Shown here piece by piece: positions 45,798 through 55,949 of a DNA stretch of 64,000 nt. The position numbers and the translations under genes are program-made. The stretch lies in assembly GCF_024295805.1 (NCBI RefSeq), contig NZ_JANCLX010000004.1:250949-314948 (forward strand). The letters run 5' to 3'. Each line of letters starts with the position of its first letter. The stretch's first letter is position 1. The notes below the pieces were generated by a model. That model was not told the DNA's origin. It saw only the letters and a list, made by a program, of their open reading frames with translations, and searched no databases. This stretch comes from Streptomyces cucumeris. GTDB lineage: Bacteria; Actinomycetota; Actinomycetes; Streptomycetales; Streptomycetaceae.

Positions 45798-46799
45798 ATG
45801 AAGATCGCTTTCGTAGGCAAGGGTGGCAGCGGGAAGACCACGCTGTCGTCGCTGTTCATCCGCCATCTCGCCGCCACCCGTGCCCCTGTCGTCGCCGTCG
45901 ATGCCGATATCAACCAGCACCTGGGCGCGGCGCTCGGCCTCGACGAGACGGAGGCCGCCGCACTGCCCGCCATGGGCGCCCATCTACCTCTGATCAAGGA
46001 CTACTTGCGCGGCGAGAATCCCCGGATCACCTCTGCCGACACCATGATCAAGACAACACCGCCCGGTGAGGGATCGCGGTTACTGCGGATCGACGAGGAC
46101 AATCCGGTCTATGACGCATGCGCCCGGACCGTCCGGCTCGGCGACGGGGCGGTGCGGCTGATGGCGACCGGCCCCTTCACCGAGTCCGACCTCGGTGTCG
46201 CCTGCTACCACTCCAAGGTCGGCGCGGTCGAGCTGTGCCTCAACCATCTCGTCGACGGCAGGGGGGAGTTCGTCGTGGTCGACATGACCGCGGGCAGCGA
46301 CTCCTTCGCCTCCGGTCTGTTCACCCGCTTCGACATGACGTTCCTGGTCGCCGAGCCCACCCGCAAGGGCATCGCCGTCTACCGCCAGTACAAGGAGTAC
46401 GCCCGGGACTTCGACGTGGCGCTGCGCGTGGTGGGCAACAAGGTGCAGGGTCCCGAAGACCTCGCCTTCCTGCGCGCCGAAGTGGGCGATGACCTGCTGG
46501 TGACCGTAGGCCACTCCGACTGGGTCCGGGCGATGGAGAAGGGCCGCCCGGCCCGCTTCGAGGAGTTGGAGGAGCCGAACCGCGTGGCGCTGCGGACGCT
46601 CCATGCTGCGGTGGACGCCTCCTACGGCCGGCGCGACTGGCAGCGGTACACCCGTCAGATGGTCCACTTCCATCTGAAGAACGCGCAGAGTTGGGGCAAC
46701 GCGAAGACGGGGGCCGACCTGGCCGCCCAGGTGGACCCCGCCTTCGCGCTCGATGAGTTCGCCAGGGGCGCGGCCGCGGCTACTCCTGCTCCCGCCTAG
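45798..46799 (+). CDS. CooC/MinD-like ATPase (metal-centre accessory type)
   Basis: A 333-aa SIMIBI ATPase with Walker A FVGKGGSGKTTLSSLF right at the N-terminus, VVAVDADINQHLG (switch I region) and VVVDMTAGSDSF. The family includes CooC, which inserts nickel into carbon monoxide dehydrogenase; no such enzyme is encoded nearby, so the client is unknown. I chose ATG 45798 over GTG 45792. Codon 95 is TTA (46080-46082), a rare codon suggesting bldA dependence. Its 3' end overlaps the convergent deacetylase gene by 20 nt. Confidence 0.82.
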   Translation: MKIAFVGKGGSGKTTLSSLFIRHLAATRAPVVAVDADINQHLGAALGLDETEAAALPAMGAHLPLIKDYLRGENPRITSADTMIKTTPPGEGSRLLRIDEDNPVYDACARTVRLGDGAVRLMATGPFTESDLGVACYHSKVGAVELCLNHLVDGRGEFVVVDMTAGSDSFASGLFTRFDMTFLVAEPTRKGIAVYRQYKEYARDFDVALRVVGNKVQGPEDLAFLRAEVGDDLLVTVGHSDWVRAMEKGRPARFEELEEPNRVALRTLHAAVDASYGRRDWQRYTRQMVHFHLKNAQSWGNAKTGADLAAQVDPAFALDEFARGAAAATPAPA

Positions 46800-48555
46800 C
46801 CGATTCGTCCTCGTCATACCCCAGTGCGCGGTCCGATTCCTGGCCGTCGGAGTCATCGGCGCCGTCGGAATCGCCGTAGCGCTCGGACTCCTGGTATCCG
46901 TCCGGCTCCTGGTATCCGTCCGGCTCCTCGTAGCGGTCGGAATCCTGGTAGTGGTCGGATTCCCGGTAGGCCCCAGGCTCTTCGTCACGCTCGGACGGGC
47001 CCTCCCGGTCGGGAGCCTGGCTCCGCTCGGAGCCGTCCTCCCGGCCGGAGCCGTACTCCCGCTCCGTGTCCTCCCGCTCGCCTCCGCCGGAGTTCCGGCG
47101 GGGGCTGTCGTCCCGGTCGCGCCCCCCTTCCCCGTCGGAACCCTCCCGCCGGTCGGAGTCCTCCTCCCGGCGGGGGCTGTCCTCGCGGCCCGGCCGGTCG
47201 TTGCGCCTGGGTTCGTCCTCGCGGTCCCGGTGGCCCTTGCGCCCGTGATCGTCGTCCCGTTCCCGCTCGGCCGGGGCGGCCGAGCGCGGGAAGGTCGGCT
47301 CGGCGGCCAGGTAGCTCTTCCAGCCACCCTCCGGCCGCTGTCCGACGTCCACCTGTCGCAACTTCTCCAGGACCATGGGGTTCTGCGCGTCCAGCCAGTC
47401 GGCCAGCTGCTTGAACGACACGCAGTAGACGCCTTCGCGCGGGCAGACCTCCTTGATGACCTCCTCGACGGCGCGCATGTAGGTCCCGCCGTTCCAGGAC
47501 TCGAAGTGGTTGCCGATGAAGAGCGGTGCGCGATTGCCCTCGTAGGCCCGGTCGAAGGCGGCGAGCAGACCGTCGCGCATCTGGCGGCCCCAGCCGGCGC
47601 GCTTGGACTTCTTGCCGTTGGTCGAGGAACCCGACTGGTTGGCCAGGAAGTTGTAGTCCATCGAAAGGGTCTCGAACGAGCGGCCCGGAACCGGGATCTG
47701 CTGGAGCGGGAAGTCCCAGATTCCATCGATCTTGCGCGGCCACACCTGGAGACCGCCGACGGAGCTCGCGTCGTAGCGCCAGCCCATCTCCTTCGCGGCC
47801 CGCAGGAGGTTCTTCTGTCCCTCCAGGCACGGGGCGCGGCCACCGACGAGCTCCTTCTCATAGTCGAAGGGCAGCGGTTCCTCGTCCTCCAGGCCGGTGT
47901 TGGTCTTCCAGTTCTTCACGAACAGCTCGGCCTGCCGGGTCTCGCTCATCCACTCGTCCGGCGTCCAGGTCCCGACACCGTCGTCGGGACCGCAGAAGTG
48001 GCCGTTGAAGTGGGTGCCGATCTCGTTGCCGTCCAGCCAGGCGCCCCGCAGCTGCTCCACGGTGTCCCGGATGCCCTCGACGTCGTTGAAGCCGATGGAC
48101 GAGGTGCCGCGAGGATGCCTCGGCGGATCGTAGAGGTCCCGCTTCTCGTTGGGCAGCATGTAGACGCCGCTGAGGAAGTAGGTCATCGTCGCGCCGTACT
48201 TCTTCCCGACCTCGCGGAAGTGGGAGAACAGCTTCTGCTCGTCCTGACCCGCACCGTCCCACGAGAAGACGACGAACTGCGGTGGCTTCTTGCCGGGCTG
48301 GAGCGTCTCGGTCTTGAACCGGTTCGGCTGCGGGCCGGTGTAGGCGGTCGAGCCGTCGCCGATGAGGCGGAGCACCTTTCCGGCGTGGTCCGGGTGCTCC
48401 GGCACGGCGGGGCCCTTCTGCGGGCGTTCCCGATCGTTGGGCCCTCCGCTGCCCGCGGCGTTCTCCCCGTCTCCGGAGTCCCCCGAGCAGTTGGCCAGCG
48501 CCGCGAGCGCCGCCATGACGGCGAGCCATGCAGTGACGTTTCTCCTGACCCTCAT
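46780..48555 (-). CDS. Polysaccharide-deacetylase-like lipoprotein with charged repeat tail
   Basis: A 591-aa protein. It starts MRVRRNVTAWLAVMAALAAL with lipobox LANC, so it is a secreted lipoprotein. Residues about 75-370 look like a NodB/polysaccharide deacetylase domain: VVFSWDGAGQDE for the catalytic Asp and EIGTHFNGHFC for the HxxxH metal pair. From about residue 400 the protein is an extreme Arg/Glu/Asp/Ser low-complexity region ending in YQEPDGYQEPDGYQE-type repeats. Such a tail could span the cell wall or bind polymer. The start was moved from 48651 to the signal-peptide codon. The substrate is unknown. Confidence 0.78.
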   Translation of the reverse strand: MRVRRNVTAWLAVMAALAALANCSGDSGDGENAAGSGGPNDRERPQKGPAVPEHPDHAGKVLRLIGDGSTAYTGPQPNRFKTETLQPGKKPPQFVVFSWDGAGQDEQKLFSHFREVGKKYGATMTYFLSGVYMLPNEKRDLYDPPRHPRGTSSIGFNDVEGIRDTVEQLRGAWLDGNEIGTHFNGHFCGPDDGVGTWTPDEWMSETRQAELFVKNWKTNTGLEDEEPLPFDYEKELVGGRAPCLEGQKNLLRAAKEMGWRYDASSVGGLQVWPRKIDGIWDFPLQQIPVPGRSFETLSMDYNFLANQSGSSTNGKKSKRAGWGRQMRDGLLAAFDRAYEGNRAPLFIGNHFESWNGGTYMRAVEEVIKEVCPREGVYCVSFKQLADWLDAQNPMVLEKLRQVDVGQRPEGGWKSYLAAEPTFPRSAAPAERERDDDHGRKGHRDREDEPRRNDRPGREDSPRREEDSDRREGSDGEGGRDRDDSPRRNSGGGEREDTEREYGSGREDGSERSQAPDREGPSERDEEPGAYRESDHYQDSDRYEEPDGYQEPDGYQESERYGDSDGADDSDGQESDRALGYDEDESARREQE

Positions 48556-48846
48556 ACCGCCACCTCGTCCCTCTTGTCTCCCTTGCCCCGGGAGCTCCGG
48601 CCGGATGGGAGCCAACCTCGCACGGACCGAGAAAAAGACAGAGCATGACAAGGCATTTCAAATGACTATTCACCCGATAGATGGAATATCGGCACAGTCG
48701 ACCGCAAAATGCTTCCCGCCGACTTTACTCAGCATTACCATTCATTTACCAACGCTTGGGATTTGAAGAAGCGCCTCGGCGCTGTGCCCTCGACGCCGCG
48801 TTGCCTCCGCGACCACACAGCCCGGCGAGAACCGGAGAGGACGGGA

Positions 48847-50238
48847 ATGGTGAAGTTCTTGGACCGGCGCGACCGGGACGACTGGAGCGACCGGGACGAC
48901 CGGGGCGCTCGGAGAGACCGGGGCGCACGCCACAAGGCGTTCGCCGTCTCGATCGCCGTCTTCCTGATCGCCGTTCCTCTCGCTTCGGGTATCGCACTGG
49001 CCGCCGGAGCCCCGCTCGAGGCCGGGCTGATGGCCTCCGTCGGCGGCGGCGCTGTCGCCGTGCTGCTCGGCGGCCTTCCCCTGCGCCGGGGGCGGGACGG
49101 CGGCACACACCGCGACACCGCCGGTCATCGGCAGACCGTCCGTGATGGCCAGCCCCTCCCTGACGGCGGGGCGGGGCGGGCTCGCGCGGAGCCGTCGGGC
49201 ACCCATGGCTGTCGGCCATGGGTGCCGTGGCGGCACCACCGGTGCACCCACCCCGGTGCGACGGAAGGCCCGGGTGGCAGACATGGCGGCGGCCAACTGC
49301 TCGGCGGGGTGAGCGCGTTCCAGCGCAACACCGCACCGCTGGTGCGCGACGAGCTGGCTCGGCTGGCGCGGGAGGGACAGCGGCCCGGTCAGCTCTTCCT
49401 CACCTGCGCCGACTCCCGTCTGGTGACCAGCATGATCACCTCCAGTGGGCCCGGCGATCTGTTCACCGTGCGCAATGTCGGCAATCTGGTGCCGCCACCG
49501 GGCACCGATGGCTCCTGCGATTCGGTGGGCGCGGCGATCGAGTACGCGGTGGAGGTGCTGAAAGTCAGCAGCATCACGGTGTGCGGCCACTCCGGATGCG
49601 GGGCGATGCAGGCGCTGCTGGACGCGTCCGCGTCACCCCAGGAACCGGCACTGGCGCCGGGGCCGACACCGGAAGCGACACCGGAAGCGACACCGGCACC
49701 GGCACCGAGAGCGGCAGCGGCTCCGGCACGATCGTCGGCACCGGCTCCTGACCGACCCGAGGCCGCCGACGCGTCCACACCCGCCACCGCCCCCGAGGAG
49801 CCAGCCGCGGCGCGGATCTCAGGGGGTGCGGCCGACGGCTCCCCCGGGCAGACTCCACTGGTGCGCTGGCTGCGCCACGCTCGTCCCGGGCTGGCCCGGA
49901 TGGCGCGGATCGGACGGCTGGGCCGTGGCGAGGTCGCCCTGGCCGACCGGCCGGTCGCCGATGACCTGGAGCGGCTCGCGCTGATCAATGTGATGCAGCA
50001 ACTCGACCATCTCCGGTCGCACCCATGTGTCGCCCGGCGGGCGGCTGAGGGCGGGCTGACCCTGCACGGGATGTACTTCCATGTGGCAGAGGCCCAGGCG
50101 TATGTACTGGACGGCGGGTCAGGACGGTTCCGTGCGGTCCGGCCGGTCGACGGCGCGCCGGTGGCCACCGCCTGTATGGAGACGGACACCGACGGCGCCC
50201 CTCGCGAGGCCGTCCCCGACGCGTTGGGCGTGAAGTGA
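48847..50238 (+). CDS. Beta-carbonic anhydrase fused to a SulP-transporter remnant
   Basis: A 463-aa protein. Residues about 28-80 ([20 protein letters not shown], then [20 protein letters not shown]) match the first two helices of a SulP anion transporter. After that the transporter stops and about 70 residues of Arg/Gly/His-rich sequence lead into a beta-carbonic anhydrase. The zinc site is CADSR (C187, D189) and CGHSGCGAM (H248, C251). A Pro/Ala/Thr-rich insert of about 70 residues (from residue 262) splits the anhydrase fold. Streptomyces usually have a full SulP-carbonic anhydrase protein next to acsA, so most of the transporter seems to have been lost here. ATG 48847 has GGAGAGG 6 nt upstream. 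Confidence 0.8.
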   Translation: MVKFLDRRDRDDWSDRDDRGARRDRGARHKAFAVSIAVFLIAVPLASGIALAAGAPLEAGLMASVGGGAVAVLLGGLPLRRGRDGGTHRDTAGHRQTVRDGQPLPDGGAGRARAEPSGTHGCRPWVPWRHHRCTHPGATEGPGGRHGGGQLLGGVSAFQRNTAPLVRDELARLAREGQRPGQLFLTCADSRLVTSMITSSGPGDLFTVRNVGNLVPPPGTDGSCDSVGAAIEYAVEVLKVSSITVCGHSGCGAMQALLDASASPQEPALAPGPTPEATPEATPAPAPRAAAAPARSSAPAPDRPEAADASTPATAPEEPAAARISGGAADGSPGQTPLVRWLRHARPGLARMARIGRLGRGEVALADRPVADDLERLALINVMQQLDHLRSHPCVARRAAEGGLTLHGMYFHVAEAQAYVLDGGSGRFRAVRPVDGAPVATACMETDTDGAPREAVPDALGVK

Positions 50239-50251
50239 TCAACAACGCACT

Positions 50252-50273
50252 ATAGGTCTAAACCAATTTTGGT
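50252..50273. promoter_or_regulatory. dre-like (DasR) operator in the acsA promoter
   Basis: ATAGGTCTAAACCAAT (50252-50267) matches 12 of 16 positions of the DasR-responsive element ACTGGTCTAGACCACT as I recall it. A second palindrome, ACCAA-TT-TTGGT (50262-50273), overlaps it. It lies about 90 nt before acsA in an AT-rich stretch, so control by DasR (GlcNAc sensing) or a related GntR regulator is plausible. Confidence 0.45.
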
Positions 50274-50354
50274 CAACAACCCTTGTCAGGGTGCACCGCG
50301 GGCTGATGAGCTAAGGCCCTGGACACAACGGACACCCTGGGAATGGGAGATGTC

Positions 50355-52316
<1,962 letters not shown>

Positions 52317-52358
52317 GCGGCCGGATCCGCGCACCGGCTCCAGACCGGCGCACTCTCC

Positions 52359-52389
52359 AGGGGCGTCCCCGGCCGACGGGGGCGCCCCT
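52359..52389 (+). terminator. Terminator of acsA
   Basis: A 13-bp stem with one G-T wobble (AGGGGCGTCCCCG / CGGGGGCGCCCCT) and a 5-nt loop lies 43 nt after the acsA stop. Confidence 0.8.
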
Positions 52390-52416
52390 CGCGCATCCGG
52401 GTTAAAGTTGGGGTCG

Positions 52417-52435
52417 GTCGCGTCAAGAACGCGAC
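52417..52435. promoter_or_regulatory. Inverted repeat upstream of nhaA
   Basis: GTCGCGT-CAAGA-ACGCGAC, a perfect 7-bp inverted repeat, lies about 80 nt before the nhaA start. It could be an operator or an mRNA hairpin. Confidence 0.4.
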
Positions 52436-52515
52436 AAGATGAAGAGGCGCGCCGGGAAGTCTGGTCGGCACACAGGACCTGTGTATCCGTTCCACCGACC
52501 CCAGGAGGCTCCCCC

Positions 52516-53907
52516 GTGGCCGCGCCCTCCCGCCGCACCTTCCTCGGACGCCAGTCACTGCCCGAGCGGACGTTCGTCACGGACGCGCTGCGCACCGAGA
52601 CCGTCGGCGGCGTCATCCTCCTCGTCGCCGCGATCGCCGCGCTGATCCTCGCGAACACCCCGCTCAGCGGCTTCTACACCGACGTCAAGGACTTCTCCTT
52701 CGGTCCCGGGGCGCTGCATCTGCATCTGTCGGTCGCCTCCTGGGCCACCGACGGGCTGTTGACCATCTTCTTCTTCGTGGCGGGCATCGAGCTCAAGCGG
52801 GAGCTGGTCGCCGGAGAGCTGCGCGACCCCAGGGCGGCCGCCCTGCCCGTGGTCGCCGCTGTCTGCGGAATGGCCATCCCCGCGCTGGTCTACGTAGCCG
52901 TCGACGCGGCCGGGGGCGGCAGTCTCCAGGGCTGGGCCGTGCCGACCGCCACCGACATCGCCTTCGCACTCGCCGTCCTGGCCGTCATCGGCACCGCACT
53001 GCCCGCCGCCCTGCGTGCGTTCCTGCTCACCCTCGCCGTCGTCGACGACCTCGGCGCGATCCTGATCATCGCGGTCTTCTTCACCAAGAGCATCCACATC
53101 CTGCCCCTGGTGCTGTCCTTCGCCGGGCTCGCCGTCTTCTGGCTGCTGCACCGCAAGGGTGTGCGCGGCGCCTACATCTACGTACCGCTCGCCGTGGTGA
53201 TCTGGGCCCTGATGCACGCCAGCGGGGTGCACGCGACGGTCGCGGGCGTCGCGATGGGCCTGATGCTGCGCTGCACCGTGCGCGAGGGTGAGGAGCGCTC
53301 CCCCGCCGAGCGCATCGAGCACCGGGTGCGTCCGCTGTCGGCCGGGCTGGCCGTACCGCTGTTCGCCCTGTTCGCGGCCGGGGTGCCCCTCTCCAGCGGT
53401 GCGGTCGCGGACGTCTTCACCCGCCCCGAGACGCTCGGCGTCGTCCTCGGCCTGGTCGTGGGCAAGACCATCGGTGTCTTCGGCGGCTCCTGGCTCGCCG
53501 CCCGCTTCACCAAGGCCGAGCTCAACGAGGATCTGGCCTGGGCGGATGTGCTCGCCATCGCCTCGCTCGCCGGAATCGGATTCACCGTCTCGCTCCTCAT
53601 CGGCGAACTCGCCTTCTCCGAGGACGTGGTGCTCGCCGAGGAGATCAAGGCGGCGGTGCTCATCGGCTCGCTCTGTGCCGCCCTGCTCGCGGGCGTCCTC
53701 CTCAAGCTGCGCAACAACACGTACCAGCGACTGTGGCAGGAGGAGAACCGGGACGACGACATGGACGGCATCCCGGACATCTATGAACTCGACAGTCCGG
53801 AGTACCACCTTCGGATGGCGGCGATCCACGAGGCGAAGGCGGCCGAACACCGGCGGCTTGCCGAAGTGGCTGCCGCTGGGGACTCCGGCGACGATGGTCC
53901 GGCATGA
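52516..53907 (+). CDS. nhaA: Na+/H+ antiporter NhaA
   Basis: Exchanges sodium for protons to control cytoplasmic pH and salt. The 463-aa protein has about 12 membrane helices. Helix IV contains TATDIAFALAVL, helix V the ion-binding pair FLLTLAVVDDLGAILI (two adjacent aspartates), and helices X-XI VVGKTIGVFGGSWLA and IGFTVSLLIGELAF. The last ~60 residues (DDDMDGIPDIYELDSPEYH onward) form an Asp-rich, calcium-binding-like motif and a helical tail outside the normal NhaA length. GTG 52516 has AGGAGG 7 nt upstream. Confidence 0.95.
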   Translation: MAAPSRRTFLGRQSLPERTFVTDALRTETVGGVILLVAAIAALILANTPLSGFYTDVKDFSFGPGALHLHLSVASWATDGLLTIFFFVAGIELKRELVAGELRDPRAAALPVVAAVCGMAIPALVYVAVDAAGGGSLQGWAVPTATDIAFALAVLAVIGTALPAALRAFLLTLAVVDDLGAILIIAVFFTKSIHILPLVLSFAGLAVFWLLHRKGVRGAYIYVPLAVVIWALMHASGVHATVAGVAMGLMLRCTVREGEERSPAERIEHRVRPLSAGLAVPLFALFAAGVPLSSGAVADVFTRPETLGVVLGLVVGKTIGVFGGSWLAARFTKAELNEDLAWADVLAIASLAGIGFTVSLLIGELAFSEDVVLAEEIKAAVLIGSLCAALLAGVLLKLRNNTYQRLWQEENRDDDMDGIPDIYELDSPEYHLRMAAIHEAKAAEHRRLAEVAAAGDSGDDGPA

Positions 53908-54012
53908 TCTGAGAGGCTTGACATCCGCGGAACGGCGCAGAAGAGGCAGTAGGCGCGCACGACGCGGCGCATCGCAGGAGCGGAAGACGCACAAGAGCAG
54001 AGGGAGATGGCG

Positions 54013-54504
54013 ATGAGCGCAGCCGATGACAGCGGCAACCGCGGCCTCGGCCAGGACGACGGCGGCAACCGCAGCCTCGGCCAGCTGATGGCCTCGGCGA
54101 CCACCGAGCTGTCCGCGCTGGTGCACGATGAGATCGCGCTGGCCAAGGCCGAGCTCCGGGTGGGGGCCAAGCGCGCCGCGGTCGGCAGCGGTGCCGGGAT
54201 GGCGGCCGGTGTGCTGCTGCTGTTCTCCCTGCCGGTGCTCAGCTTCGCCCTCGCCTACGGTCTGCGCTCCTGGACCGGCCTCGGTCTCGCCTGGTGCTTC
54301 CTGATCGTGGGCGGTATCTACTGGCTGATCGCGGGCATCCTGGGCTTGCTGGCGATGGTGAAGTTCAAGAAGGTCAAGCCGCCGAAGCGGTCCATCGCCT
54401 CGTCCAAGGAGACGGCCGCGGTCCTGGGCAGCGTCAAGCCGCATCCGCGCGCCTCGAGCAACGGCGGACGCTCCGTACGGGATGTGACACGCTCATCGGC
54501 ATGA
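54013..54504 (+). CDS. Actinobacterial Holin-X-like membrane protein
   Basis: A 163-aa protein with an N-terminal helix (LGQLMASATTELSALVHDEI, lying on the membrane), two transmembrane segments (GMAAGVLLLFSLPVLSFALA and GLAWCFLIVGGIYWLIAGIL) and a basic tail. This matches the putative actinobacterial holin-X/phage holin superfamily III plan. 'Holin' is a family label: no lysin lies nearby, and it is more likely a general membrane protein. ATG 54013 has GAGGGAG about 7 nt upstream; ATG 54007 is possible. The stop overlaps the hydrolase start (ATGA). Confidence 0.85.
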   Translation: MSAADDSGNRGLGQDDGGNRSLGQLMASATTELSALVHDEIALAKAELRVGAKRAAVGSGAGMAAGVLLLFSLPVLSFALAYGLRSWTGLGLAWCFLIVGGIYWLIAGILGLLAMVKFKKVKPPKRSIASSKETAAVLGSVKPHPRASSNGGRSVRDVTRSSA

Positions 54505-55427
54505 CCGTCCCTGATACCTCCGCGTCGGTCGTCCGGCCCGACGGCCCCTGGACCCACCGGGACGTCGCGGCCAACGGCGCGCGCTTCCACATCGCCGAGC
54601 TGGGTGACGGCCCGCTGGTGATGCTGCTCCACGGCTTTCCGCAGTTCTGGTGGACCTGGCGGCACCAGCTGACCGCCCTCGCCGACGCCGGTTTCCGCGC
54701 GGTCGCCATGGACCTGCGCGGGGTGGGCGGCAGCGACCGCACCCCCCGTGGTTACGACCCGGCCAACCTCGCGCTCGACATCACCGGGGTGGTGCGCTCG
54801 CTCGGTGAGCCGGACGCCGCGCTCGTCGGCCATGACCTGGGCGGATACCTGGCGTGGACGGCCGCGGTGATGCGGCCGAAGCTGGTCCGGCGGCTCGCGG
54901 TGTCCTCGATGCCGCATCCGCGCCGCTGGCGTTCGGCCATGCTCGCCGATATGCGGCAGAGCGCCGCCAGCTCCCATATCTGGGGCTTCCAGCGGCCGTG
55001 GCTGCCCGAGCGCCGGCTGGTCGCGGAGGACGCGGCAGCCGTGGGAGAGCTGATCCGCGACTGGTCCGGCCCCCAGCTGCCCGACGACGAAGCGGTGGAG
55101 ATCTACCGGCGGGCGATGTGCATCCCGTCCACCGCGCACTGCTCGATCGAGCCGTACCGCTGGATGGTGCGTTCGCTGGCCCGGCCCGACGGCTTCCAGT
55201 TCAACCGGCGGATGAAGCGCCCGGTGCGGGTGCCGACGCTGCATCTGCACGGATCGCTCGACCCGGTGATGCGCACCCGCAGCGCGGCGGGCTCCGGGGA
55301 GTACGTGGAAGCGCCCTACCGCTGGCGGCTCTTCGACGGCCTCGGGCACTTCCCCCATGAGGAGGACCCCGCTGCCTTCTCCACCGAGCTGATCAGCTGG
55401 CTGAAAGATCCGGAACCGGACCGCTGA
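54501..55427 (+). CDS. Alpha/beta hydrolase (epoxide-hydrolase-like)
   Basis: A 308-aa alpha/beta hydrolase. The oxyanion motif LLHGFPQFWWTW and the nucleophile elbow VGHDLGGYLAW (Asp in place of Ser) point to the epoxide hydrolase/haloalkane dehalogenase branch, where Asp is the nucleophile. The C-terminal catalytic His is in DGLGHFPHEEDP. Coupled by ATGA overlap to the holin-X-like gene. No signal peptide, so cytoplasmic. Substrate unknown. Confidence 0.9.
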   Translation: MTVPDTSASVVRPDGPWTHRDVAANGARFHIAELGDGPLVMLLHGFPQFWWTWRHQLTALADAGFRAVAMDLRGVGGSDRTPRGYDPANLALDITGVVRSLGEPDAALVGHDLGGYLAWTAAVMRPKLVRRLAVSSMPHPRRWRSAMLADMRQSAASSHIWGFQRPWLPERRLVAEDAAAVGELIRDWSGPQLPDDEAVEIYRRAMCIPSTAHCSIEPYRWMVRSLARPDGFQFNRRMKRPVRVPTLHLHGSLDPVMRTRSAAGSGEYVEAPYRWRLFDGLGHFPHEEDPAAFSTELISWLKDPEPDR

Positions 55428-55949
55428 GCGTCCGCCGGTGTCCGTGTCGGGCCTGGTCGAGCACCGCTCAGTGGGGTCCGGTGTGCGGATAGCGACCACC
55501 CCATGGCCGCCGTACGAACAGGTGTCTTACGAACAGCCAATTGCCCGGCGCATAGGCCAATTGCCGCAGCCAGTGGCGATTACGGACCTTGGGCCAGGGG
55601 CAGACTCCGGCGTATGGGCTGGACTCACGACTACCGTGACGCACCAAGCGGCCGCGGCTCCGAAGCCGCCGCTGCTGCCAATGCCGCGCTGACCGTTTCC
55701 GAGCGGGGCGGCTCCGGGCCTGTCCAAGGCCATGACCCCGATATCGGGATTCCCCGCATCATCCGCCGCCGCGCCCGCTGGGTGTCGGCCCGGCTGCGCC
55801 ATCCACGCAGCCGCTAGCACCACCGGCACCGCCACCACCAGTACTCTCACCGTCACCGACGGCAGCTTCGGCATGCCCGGCATGCCCGGCAGCATGAGGG
55901 CACGCCGCTGGGGGGCGCGCCCCGTGCTCCGCCGGCGGCGGGAGGCTCG
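55428..55949. other. Intergenic region (522 nt) between convergent genes, with one doubtful small ORF
   Basis: The alpha/beta hydrolase and marP genes converge here. An ORF on the minus strand (55527-55895, 122 aa) begins with MLPGMPGMPKLPSVTVRVLV and a possible single membrane helix, 54 nt after marP, but it has no ribosome-binding site and its second half looks random. It could be a small membrane protein, and I leave it unannotated. Direct repeats of the type CCAATTGCC(C/G) occur near 55538-55566. No clear terminator was found. Confidence 0.4.

Noticed and set aside
54013..54504. Phage holin as evidence of a prophage
   Set aside because: The holin-X label is a family name for chromosomal actinobacterial proteins; no phage structural or lysis genes are nearby.
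55527..55895. 122-aa ORF after marP
   Set aside because: Possible membrane helix, but no ribosome-binding site and a random-looking second half.
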